Below are positions 44,447-51,309 of a DNA stretch of 64,000 bases, one piece after another. This stretch comes from Daejeonella sp. (lineage in GTDB: Bacteria > Bacteroidota > Bacteroidia > Sphingobacteriales > Sphingobacteriaceae). Numbering within the stretch: the stretch's first letter is position 1; each line of letters begins with the position of its first letter. Where the stretch lies: positions 372,001 to 436,000 of the forward strand of contig NZ_JAFEIG010000020.1 in assembly GCF_017495225.1 (NCBI RefSeq). The letters are read 5' to 3'. A program made the position numbers and the translations under genes. A model generated the notes under the pieces. The model saw only the letters and a program-made list of their open reading frames with translations, ran no database searches and was not told the origin of the DNA.

Positions 44447-45715
44447 ATGTTAAAGGTTTTTTACTCTGAAAATATAGATGCATTAAAACAAAAAGGCTTA
44501 CACTGGGCAGACTCGTTTAGCACAGCTTGCTTTTTCGATTCAAATCAATATGCTGATCCCTATTCGGCATTTGATTTATTTATCGCTGCAGGAATCAAAA
44601 AAGAGCTTATTCATTCGGTAAATGATTCTATTAAAGAATTAGAGGCTTTTTTATCAGAAAACAGGTCTTATGTATTAGGTTATTTTGCTTATGACCTTAA
44701 AAATGAAGCTGAAAATTTAAGTTCTAATAATCCCGACCATCTAAAATTTCCAGATTTTCATTTTTTTCTACCAGAGCATAGCATTTTAATCAAAGGCAAT
44801 GAAGTTCAGATTGAAAGTGATCAGGCAGATGAGATTTGGAGGCTTATTAATGAGTTTGAAGTATCCAACATAAAATCATCAGCACAGAAAAATCAAATTC
44901 AAAGTAGATTTAGCCGAGAAGAATACCTTGAAACCGTTATAGAAATACAAAAGCATATTCAACGAGGCGATATTTACGAAATAAACTTCTGTCAAGAGTT
45001 TTATGCTGAAAATACGAGCATAAATCCTATAGAAATCTTTTCTAAGCTCAATAAGCTCTCCCCTACGCCATTTGCGAGTTATTATAAGTCAGACGGAAGA
45101 TACATACTTTCGGCAAGCCCTGAGCGCTTCCTGAGCCGTAGAGGAAGCAAAATAATTAGTCAGCCAATAAAAGGGACTAGCTCTCGAAAATCAGACCTCA
45201 TTCAAGACGAAAAACAAAAAAAATCGCTTCTTGAAAACGAAAAAGAGCGCTCAGAAAATGTCATGATTGTAGATTTGGTAAGAAATGATTTGACAAAAAG
45301 TGCGAAAGAAGGAACAGTAAAAGTTGAAGAGCTATTCGGATTATATAGCTTTAAGCAAGTACATCAAATGATATCTACTGTAGTCTGCGAGGCAAAAAAA
45401 GATCTTTCAAACGCTCAAATAATTTCAAATACATTCCCCATGGGCTCGATGACAGGGGCTCCCAAAATAAGTGCAATGCAGATCGCTGAAAAGTATGAAC
45501 GTAGTAAACGTGGTGTTTACTCAGGTGCACTTGGATATTTCGCACCCAATGGCGATTTCGACTTTAATGTGGTTATTCGTACTATTCTTTATAATGAGAA
45601 TTCGAAATATTTATCTTTTCAAGTGGGCAGTGCAATAACGCTCGACTCAAATCCAGAAATGGAATATGAAGAATGTATTTTAAAAGGTAAAGCAATTACT
45701 GAAGTTTTATCCTGA
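44447..45715 (+). CDS. pabB: aminodeoxychorismate synthase component I
   Basis: A 422-residue chorismate-using enzyme making 4-amino-4-deoxychorismate for folate. RFSREEYLETVIEIQKHIQR starts the catalytic domain, with GDIYEINFCQEF, SPERFLSRRGSKIISQPIKG (PIKGT is the PabB signature, with the lysine that distinguishes PabB from anthranilate synthase), MIVDLVRNDLTK and FPMGSMTGAPKISAM. The glutamine amidotransferase partner PabA is not in the window. The PabC-like gene lies 12 kb upstream on the other strand. It ends 57 bp before convergent plsY. Confidence 0.9.
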   Translation: MLKVFYSENIDALKQKGLHWADSFSTACFFDSNQYADPYSAFDLFIAAGIKKELIHSVNDSIKELEAFLSENRSYVLGYFAYDLKNEAENLSSNNPDHLKFPDFHFFLPEHSILIKGNEVQIESDQADEIWRLINEFEVSNIKSSAQKNQIQSRFSREEYLETVIEIQKHIQRGDIYEINFCQEFYAENTSINPIEIFSKLNKLSPTPFASYYKSDGRYILSASPERFLSRRGSKIISQPIKGTSSRKSDLIQDEKQKKSLLENEKERSENVMIVDLVRNDLTKSAKEGTVKVEELFGLYSFKQVHQMISTVVCEAKKDLSNAQIISNTFPMGSMTGAPKISAMQIAEKYERSKRGVYSGALGYFAPNGDFDFNVVIRTILYNENSKYLSFQVGSAITLDSNPEMEYEECILKGKAITEVLS

Positions 45716-45734
45716 AATCTATAAGGATTGGGCA

Positions 45735-45754
45735 ATAACATTGATTAATGTTAT
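45735..45754. terminator. hairpin between convergent pabB and plsY
   Basis: ATAACATT-GATT-AATGTTAT, a perfect eight-pair stem with a four-base loop, lies between the two stop codons. The T or A tracts on either side are imperfect. Confidence 0.55.
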
Positions 45755-45772
45755 CATTGATTATAAAAAAAA

Positions 45773-46417
45773 CTATTCTTTTCGTTTAAAAAGATTAACT
45801 TTTGATTCCTTTCCTTTCAAAAGACGTTCAATGTTTTTTTGATGTGTAACTAGTATTAAAATACAGATGCACATGCCATAAAGCACTACCGAGCGAATTG
45901 GAGATTGAAAAATAAAAATTATACTCAGTGGGAAGGAAAATCCGGAAAGAATTGAGCTTAATGAAACATATTTAGATATCAATAAGACAATTACAAAGGT
46001 AAGCACACATACAAGAGCAGAGCCTGGATGTACAGCTACAATCATACCGAACAAGGTTGCAATTCCTTTACCACCTCTAAATCCGGCGAAAACAGGAAAT
46101 AAATGCCCCATTACGGCTGTAATACCTAATGCTAGTTGATAGTTAACAAATTGAACAGAATCTTGCGGACCAGTAACAGATAGGCCGATAAGATAAGCTA
46201 AATTAGTTGCGGTATATCCTTTGAGGATATCAAGAATCATCACTGCAATTCCCGCTTTTTTACCTAAAACTCTAAAAGTATTGGTTGCACCGGCATTTCC
46301 ACTACCATATTCTCTAACATCAATACCATAAAAAGCCTGACCTATCCATACGGCGGTAGGGATTGACCCAAAAAGGTAGGCAAAGATTAAGGCAGAAATT
46401 GAGTAAATTGAAATCAT
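45773..46417 (-). CDS. plsY: glycerol-3-phosphate acyltransferase PlsY
   Basis: A 214-residue inner-membrane enzyme with about five helices that acylates glycerol-3-phosphate from acyl-phosphate, the first step of phospholipid synthesis. The three PlsY motifs are AYLFGSIPTAVWIGQ, EYGSGNAGATNTFRVLGKKA and FAGFRGGKGIATLFG. Length is standard. It is the last gene of a minus-strand run with nadC (55-bp gap) and the DUF4783 gene. PlsX is not in the window. Confidence 0.96.
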   Translation of the reverse strand: MISIYSISALIFAYLFGSIPTAVWIGQAFYGIDVREYGSGNAGATNTFRVLGKKAGIAVMILDILKGYTATNLAYLIGLSVTGPQDSVQFVNYQLALGITAVMGHLFPVFAGFRGGKGIATLFGMIVAVHPGSALVCVLTFVIVLLISKYVSLSSILSGFSFPLSIIFIFQSPIRSVVLYGMCICILILVTHQKNIERLLKGKESKVNLFKRKE

Positions 46418-46472
46418 TAGGTTACAATTATACTAATTCAATTAGGTGTTAAGATTAAATTTTTGTTTTTAT

Positions 46473-47327
46473 TTATGGATTCACTGCTTTTAAGCTCATA
46501 TCTAGACTCTTAACTGAATGGGTTAAAGCCCCCATAGAAACATAATCAACTCCACATTTCGCATATTCCAATACATTATTTTCAGTAATTCCTCCAGAAG
46601 CTTCAGTTATGAATGCTCCATTTATAAGTTGAACTGCCTTTATAAGCGTTGAAAAGTCGAAATTGTCTAATAAAATCCTATCAACAGAACCTATTTCGAT
46701 TACTTGCATTAATTCTTGAAGATTTCTGACTTCTATTTCAATAGGAATTTGAATTTTATTGACTTTTAGATAATTGTGAGCAGAATGGATTGCATTTGTG
46801 ATTCCACCAGCATAATCTACGTGATTATCTTTGATTAGAATCATATCATAGAGTCCGAAACGGTGGTTAACCCCTCCCCCAATTTTCACAGATAATTTCT
46901 CCAAATAACGTAATCCTGGTGTAGTTTTCCGTGTATCAAGAACCTGGGTATTAGTTCCTTCCAATACCTTAACAATAGAATTAGTTTTGGTGGCAATACC
47001 ACTCATTCTTTGCATAGTATTTAAAACTAAACGCTCGGCTTTTAAGATAGAATGGACGCTCCCTGACACAAAAAAGGCGATGTCGCCATGTTTTACTGGC
47101 TCACCATCATTAATAATTACTTCAAGCTTAAGATTAGGATCAATTGCTTTAAATATCTCTAAAGCAACATCAACACCTGCAATAATACCAGAGTCTTTAA
47201 TTAATAATTTAGCTTTCCCTTGTTGCCCTTGCGGAATTGTTGAAAGTGAAGTGTGATCACCATCGCCCACATCTTCTGCTAATGCATTTTGAATAAACGG
47301 CCCTAAAAAATCTTTATCTAAGTTCAT
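46473..47327 (-). CDS. nadC: nicotinate-nucleotide pyrophosphorylase (carboxylating)
   Basis: A 284-residue type II phosphoribosyltransferase producing nicotinate mononucleotide from quinolinate and PRPP in NAD synthesis. AEDVGDGDHTSLSTIP begins the domain. ERLVLNTMQRMSGIATKTN, DTRKTTPGLRYLEKLSVKIG (substrate-binding Arg/Lys), GGGVNHRFGLYDMILIKDNH and EASGGITENNVLEYA follow. Length is typical. It has a normal order in the DUF4783-nadC-plsY minus-strand unit. Confidence 0.96.
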   Translation of the reverse strand: MNLDKDFLGPFIQNALAEDVGDGDHTSLSTIPQGQQGKAKLLIKDSGIIAGVDVALEIFKAIDPNLKLEVIINDGEPVKHGDIAFFVSGSVHSILKAERLVLNTMQRMSGIATKTNSIVKVLEGTNTQVLDTRKTTPGLRYLEKLSVKIGGGVNHRFGLYDMILIKDNHVDYAGGITNAIHSAHNYLKVNKIQIPIEIEVRNLQELMQVIEIGSVDRILLDNFDFSTLIKAVQLINGAFITEASGGITENNVLEYAKCGVDYVSMGALTHSVKSLDMSLKAVNP

Positions 47328-47369
47328 GTAAGTTTCTAGGCCACAAAAATAGAAATTATCTTAATAAAT

Positions 47370-47771
47370 TCATTCTTTGTCGTATTCTATCCTGATTACC
47401 TTAATAGTAAAGGAATCGCCTTCTTTGGCCATGGATATTGAAATCCTGAATTTTTTATCAATCCCCTGAAACGAAAACACTGCAAATCGATAATTAGAAT
47501 TTGAATTTAATTGGTGTAAAATTTTAACAGTGCTAGGTTTATTTTTCAGCAAGAAGTCGCGTAGAATAAGTTCAGCCTGTGCTTTTGAATATTCATTCTC
47601 TTCATTTAGAATATTCATTTCAATTAATGGCGCAAAGTATGCAGCAATATTGCGACTATCAGATTCTTTCAAATAAGAGGCAATATCCTCAAAAGAATCA
47701 AAATTTTGTACTTGAAAAGGCACAAATAGAACTATGAATGAAAAAATAGTTTGAAATAATGAAGTTCCCAT
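47370..47771 (-). CDS. DUF4783-family exported protein
   Basis: A 133-residue protein with an N-terminal hydrophobic signal (LFQTIFSFIVLFVPFQVQ). The rest, FDSFEDIASYLKESDSRNIA, AYFAPLIEMNIL and the helix-strand pattern up to HQLNSNSNYRFAVFSF, has the NTF2-like look of the DUF4783 family. Function is unknown. It lies upstream of nadC with a 42-bp gap and is divergent from gpmI. The two start codons sit 82 bp apart and the intervening DNA holds both promoters. Confidence 0.75.
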   Translation of the reverse strand: MGTSLFQTIFSFIVLFVPFQVQNFDSFEDIASYLKESDSRNIAAYFAPLIEMNILNEENEYSKAQAELILRDFLLKNKPSTVKILHQLNSNSNYRFAVFSFQGIDKKFRISISMAKEGDSFTIKVIRIEYDKE

Positions 47772-47841
47772 ATTATAATCAATAACAAATCAATAACTAA
47801 GCCATTCTTTAAATTATATGGATTATTTTAATAGGTACGCG

Positions 47842-47849
47842 TATATTTG
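47842..47849 (+). promoter_or_regulatory. TAnnTTTG element of gpmI
   Basis: TATATTTG is followed by four bases and GTG 47854. An in-frame ATG lies upstream at 47818, so this promoter argues for the later start. Confidence 0.6.
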
Positions 47850-47853
47850 TAAT

Positions 47854-49377
47854 GTGGAAAATAAAAAAGCAATTCTTTTGATCCTCGATGGATGGGGCTA
47901 TGGGAAACATGATAAGACTGATGCTGTAAGTGTAGCAAATACACCATTTTTTGATAAACTTATTCAGGAATATCCAAATTCTAAACTGGAAGCCTCTGGA
48001 GAAGCTGTTGGCCTACCAGCTGGGCAAATGGGAAATTCTGAGGTAGGTCATATGAATTTAGGAGCCGGAAGAGTAGTTTATCAAGAACTTGGCAGAATTA
48101 ATAAAGCTGTAAAGGATAATGAATTAGTAAGTAATCCTGTTTTAAAATCTGCCTTCGAATATGCAAAGAAGGAAAATAAAAATGTCCACTTTATAGGTCT
48201 ATTATCCAATGGAGGTGTACATTCACATATCGACCATTTAAAGGGTTTATGTGATGCTGCGAAAGACAATCACATAAAAAATGTATACATACATGCCTTT
48301 ATGGATGGCCGTGACACTGACCCTAATTCTGGATTAAAATTCATTCTAGATCTTGAAAATCATCTACAGAACTCATCAGGCACTATCGCTTCTGCTATAG
48401 GGCGTTATTATGCTATGGATAGAGATAATCGTTGGGAGCGAGTTAAACTGGCCTACGACCTCATGGTGAATGGTACAGGGAAGGCTAGCAATGACATTTC
48501 AGAAAGTATCCAAAATTCATATGATGAGGGTGTAAGTGATGAATTTATTCAACCAATTGTTAAAATAGACAATGACGGACTCCCAGTAGGAAAGATTGAA
48601 GAGGGCGATGTGGTAATTTGCTTTAATTTCAGAACAGATAGAGGAAGAGAAATCACCACCGTTTTAACTCAGCAGGCATTTCCTGAATATGACATGAAGC
48701 CGCTTATTCTGCATTATGTAACACTAACAAGCTACGATGACACCTTCAAAAACGTACGTGTTGTATTTACTAAAGATGATCTGAATGATACACTAGGGGC
48801 TATTCTGGAGAAAAATAATAAAAAACAAATTAGAATTGCCGAGACTGAAAAATATCCACATGTTACCTTTTTCTTCTCAGGAGGTAGAGAAAAAGAGTTT
48901 GAAAATGAAAAAAGACTTTTAATTCCCTCTCCCAAAGTTGCTACTTACGACCTGCAGCCTGAAATGAGCGCTATACAAATTGCAGATTCTATTTGTACTG
49001 AACTTGAAAATAAATGGCCAGACTTTGTTTGTTTAAATTTTGCAAATCCAGATATGGTTGGGCATACGGGAGTATTTAGTGCGGTAGTAAAAGCAGTAGA
49101 AACTGTAGATCATTGCCTACAAAAAGTTGTTGAATGTGGAATCAAAAACGGCTATTCATTTATAATTTTAGCTGATCATGGCAATGCTGATTTTATGGTA
49201 AATCCGGATGGATCACCAAATACCGCCCATACTACCAATCTTGTTCCTTGCATACTTATTGATAAAGATTTTAAACTTATTAAGGACGGTAAACTAGGAG
49301 ATATCGCACCAAGTATCTTAAAAATAATGGGTATAAATCCGCCAGAAATTATGACTGGCGAAATCCTTGTTTCTTAA
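47854..49377 (+). CDS. gpmI: 2,3-bisphosphoglycerate-independent phosphoglycerate mutase
   Basis: A 507-residue two-manganese phosphoglycerate mutase of glycolysis. AILLILDGWGYG carries a metal ligand, GQMGNSEVGHMNLGAGR the phosphorylated Ser, DGRDTDP the substrate site, FNFRTDRGREITT and FFFSGGREKEFENEKR the domain hinge, then DMVGHTGVFSAVVKAVE and ILADHGNADFM the second metal ligands. The longest frame begins at ATG 47818 and would give 519 residues, but the extra MDYFNRYAYICN is not family-like and its codons overlap the promoter. GTG 47854 gives VENKKAILL, the expected start. The next gene begins right after the stop. Confidence 0.93.
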   Translation: MENKKAILLILDGWGYGKHDKTDAVSVANTPFFDKLIQEYPNSKLEASGEAVGLPAGQMGNSEVGHMNLGAGRVVYQELGRINKAVKDNELVSNPVLKSAFEYAKKENKNVHFIGLLSNGGVHSHIDHLKGLCDAAKDNHIKNVYIHAFMDGRDTDPNSGLKFILDLENHLQNSSGTIASAIGRYYAMDRDNRWERVKLAYDLMVNGTGKASNDISESIQNSYDEGVSDEFIQPIVKIDNDGLPVGKIEEGDVVICFNFRTDRGREITTVLTQQAFPEYDMKPLILHYVTLTSYDDTFKNVRVVFTKDDLNDTLGAILEKNNKKQIRIAETEKYPHVTFFFSGGREKEFENEKRLLIPSPKVATYDLQPEMSAIQIADSICTELENKWPDFVCLNFANPDMVGHTGVFSAVVKAVETVDHCLQKVVECGIKNGYSFIILADHGNADFMVNPDGSPNTAHTTNLVPCILIDKDFKLIKDGKLGDIAPSILKIMGINPPEIMTGEILVS

Positions 49378-49905
49378 ATGCGACATATCGGCTTTTATCT
49401 GTTTTTATTCTTTTTAATGTCATGTAAACAGGCTGAGGACAAAGCTCAGAAACCTGTTTACATAGATTTAGAAACTTATTTCAAATCTGAAGCTGAGCGT
49501 TTAAACAAGAAAAAAAGCCTTGTAAATAAAACCATTCGACAGAATGGCACAACTGAAAGCAAGAATAAAATCGAAATCGACTGGCTGAATGAATTAAGCC
49601 TTTTTATTAGTTCAGATATCAATAAACCAGCTTGGAAAGATAGCTATAAAATTACTCAAAATACTGTTCAGTCATCTTATTATGCCAAAGATCCTAACCT
49701 ACGCACAAGAGAAATTCAAGTAAATAAAGACCAAAAAGGCAATTTTAAACGAATATTTATTAAAAATATCAACAAAAACTACCTCTATGAATCAACAGAG
49801 GTGTTAGTTTATATTCCTGATTCTATTTATAGCATAGAAAAAAAACAAAACGTAATACTATTAGGTAAAAACAGCTTGTTTATTGAAGCTGAAATAATCA
49901 AATAA
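49378..49905 (+). CDS. lipoprotein of unknown function
   Basis: A 175-residue protein with a lipobox (FLFFLMSC, Cys 16). The following LETYFKSEAERLNKKKSLVN looks like a short coiled helix, then beta-rich segments (YKITQNTVQSSYYAKDPNL, TREIQVNKDQKGNFKRIFIK). I do not recognise a family. The ATG directly abuts the gpmI stop, so it must be co-transcribed and is likely translated by coupling. Lipid anchoring to a periplasm-facing membrane is expected. There is no indication of a glycolytic role. Confidence 0.75.
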   Translation: MRHIGFYLFLFFLMSCKQAEDKAQKPVYIDLETYFKSEAERLNKKKSLVNKTIRQNGTTESKNKIEIDWLNELSLFISSDINKPAWKDSYKITQNTVQSSYYAKDPNLRTREIQVNKDQKGNFKRIFIKNINKNYLYESTEVLVYIPDSIYSIEKKQNVILLGKNSLFIEAEIIK

Positions 49906-49921
49906 TATTTTTAAGAGAGTT

Positions 49922-50272
49922 TTATTGATCAGGAGTATCGATCTTTAAATTTCTAAAAACAAAAAGATAATAATATCCAATAATTAAGAGCCCTCCAATA
50001 AAAAACACCGTTGAATAGGGCCTAAAAGTATCATCAAAGAAAAATTCTCCCAACATCCATGTGGTATTGGCTATAATCCATAGGCAGACTGCCATATTAT
50101 GGAATAATTCAGAAACATGTTTTCTAAACTTATAGGTAATATAAAAAGCTAGAAAAAGCGTTGGAATAATCATTATAACACCTAAAATCCTAAAATCTAG
50201 AACCCAACAAGTGTCTTTAACTAACCAAAATGCGATATGTAAATTTTCAAATTTTCGGATGGAGCTATTCAT
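49922..50272 (-). CDS. small four-helix membrane protein of unknown function
   Basis: A 116-residue integral membrane protein with the pattern FENLHIAFWLVKDTCWVLDF, ILGVIMIIPTLFLAFYITYK, LFHNMAVCLWIIANTTWMLG and YSTVFFIGGLLIIGYYYLFV, giving about four helices. Trp residues and Asn/Asp inside helices are conserved-looking. I have seen similar unassigned proteins in Bacteroidota but cannot name the family. ATG 50272 was chosen; an upstream GTG at 50290 would add six residues. It converges with the lipoprotein gene, with 16 bp between the stops. Confidence 0.7.
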   Translation of the reverse strand: MNSSIRKFENLHIAFWLVKDTCWVLDFRILGVIMIIPTLFLAFYITYKFRKHVSELFHNMAVCLWIIANTTWMLGEFFFDDTFRPYSTVFFIGGLLIIGYYYLFVFRNLKIDTPDQ

Positions 50273-50317
50273 GAAATTATTTAAGAGCACTAATATCTTA
50301 AATTATTATAAAAAAGA

Positions 50318-50342
50318 AAACCCGAATGAGATCGGGTTTTAA
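50318..50342 (-). terminator. rho-independent terminator of the TPR gene
   Basis: Read on the minus strand, AAACCCGA / TCGGGTTT encloses six bases and is followed by TTCTTTTTT. It stops transcription of the TPR gene before the four-helix gene. Confidence 0.8.
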
Positions 50343-50360
50343 CAAATAGATTTTATTGAT

Positions 50361-50975
50361 TTATTTGAAGTTTAGCAAATATGCTTTGGCATCAGCTAAC
50401 TGACTGATAATATCTCGTCGGTCTGGTGTAATAGATAAAACCTTTTCAAAATCAGAAATACATGATTTCAATGAGCTTGCTGCTTTATTCTTATCGTAGA
50501 AATTTGGAATTTTCTGGCCTTTAAGAACACCATAATCTCTGTAAGCTACGGCTCTGTTTTGATAAAGTTTTACATCCTCAGGATTTAAATCAATGGCTTT
50601 GGTAAAATCCTTAATAGCTAAAAGAAGTAACTTTTCTCGATCAGCGTTTGAAATACCTTTAGTTTCATTAGCCAAGTTATTACTTGCTTTCCCTCGATAA
50701 TAAAAGGCACTGTTATCGCTTGGCTTTAATGAAATAACTTTATTAAATGTATTTACAGCGGCTTTGTAGCTTGCAGCATGATAATAGGAATAACCGAGCA
50801 TATAAAGCGTATTCACATCTGATGAGTCTGTAGCGAGTGCTTTTTCAAGATTACTTACAGCTGATTTAAAATCACCATCAATTAGAGCCTTCTGCCCCAT
50901 TTTATGATAAGATGTTTGAGCGAAAGTGATATTCGCAGAAAAAATGATTAATAATAAACTTAAGAATAACTTCAT
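50361..50975 (-). CDS. exported TPR protein
   Basis: A 204-residue protein with a signal peptide (KLFLSLLLIIFSANITFAQ) and about four tetratricopeptide repeats (QKALIDGDFKSAVSNLEKAL, NTLYMLGYSYYHAASYKAAV, SAFYYRGKASNNLA, LYQNRAVAYRDYG). TPRs mediate protein-protein contacts in the periplasm. An upstream ATG at 51011 adds twelve residues before the signal peptide, which is unlikely. There is a terminator after it and a long AT-rich promoter region before it, shared with divergent lon. Confidence 0.85.
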   Translation of the reverse strand: MKLFLSLLLIIFSANITFAQTSYHKMGQKALIDGDFKSAVSNLEKALATDSSDVNTLYMLGYSYYHAASYKAAVNTFNKVISLKPSDNSAFYYRGKASNNLANETKGISNADREKLLLLAIKDFTKAIDLNPEDVKLYQNRAVAYRDYGVLKGQKIPNFYDKNKAASSLKSCISDFEKVLSITPDRRDIISQLADAKAYLLNFK

Positions 50976-51220
50976 TTTAATAGTAGAAAGATTACAAGGA
51001 TTAAACGACAAAAAGCCATTATTATTTTAAAAGTACAAATTTATAAAACACAAGAAAAAAGAATTTGTTATTTGATAAATTCATCAAAATTGATAATTCA
51101 AATATACTCTTCAATAAATTGAAAATAACAAACAAAAGAGATTAAATATTTAAACAAAACAATCGTCAGTAGAAATGTCGTAATTTTTCCTAATCCTGCC
51201 TTTTTTAACCATATTTGAAA

Positions 51221-51237
51221 TTGGCACATAGCTTGTA
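51221..51237 (+). promoter_or_regulatory. sigma-54-like promoter of lon (candidate)
   Basis: TTGGCACATAGCTTGTA has the -24 GG and -12 G spaced by ten bases as in the sigma-54 consensus TTGGCAC-N5-TTGC, with one deviation (GT instead of GC at -12). It lies 73 bp before the lon ATG. RpoN is known in this phylum, but it is not encoded in the window. Confidence 0.4.
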
Positions 51238-51284
51238 CAGTTATAGGGAAGGCTATTTTATTGCCCTTAAATAAATTTAACTGT
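51237..51284 (+). promoter_or_regulatory. hairpin in the lon leader
   Basis: ACAGTTA (51237-51243) pairs with TAACTGT (51278-51284), with inner AGGG/CCCT pairing. A stem-loop of this size just upstream of the start may affect translation. It is unlike any riboswitch I know. Confidence 0.4.
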
Positions 51285-51309
51285 CATTATGACGTTATAA
51301 AATATATAG

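Larger units (their letters stand above)
50976..51309. other. 334-bp divergent promoter region between the TPR gene and lon
   Basis: AT-rich with no gene. It contains a sigma-54-like sequence (51221-51237) and a stem in the lon leader (51237-51284), described separately. The TPR promoter is not clear: AATTTGT and similar sequences occur but no full consensus. Confidence 0.5.
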
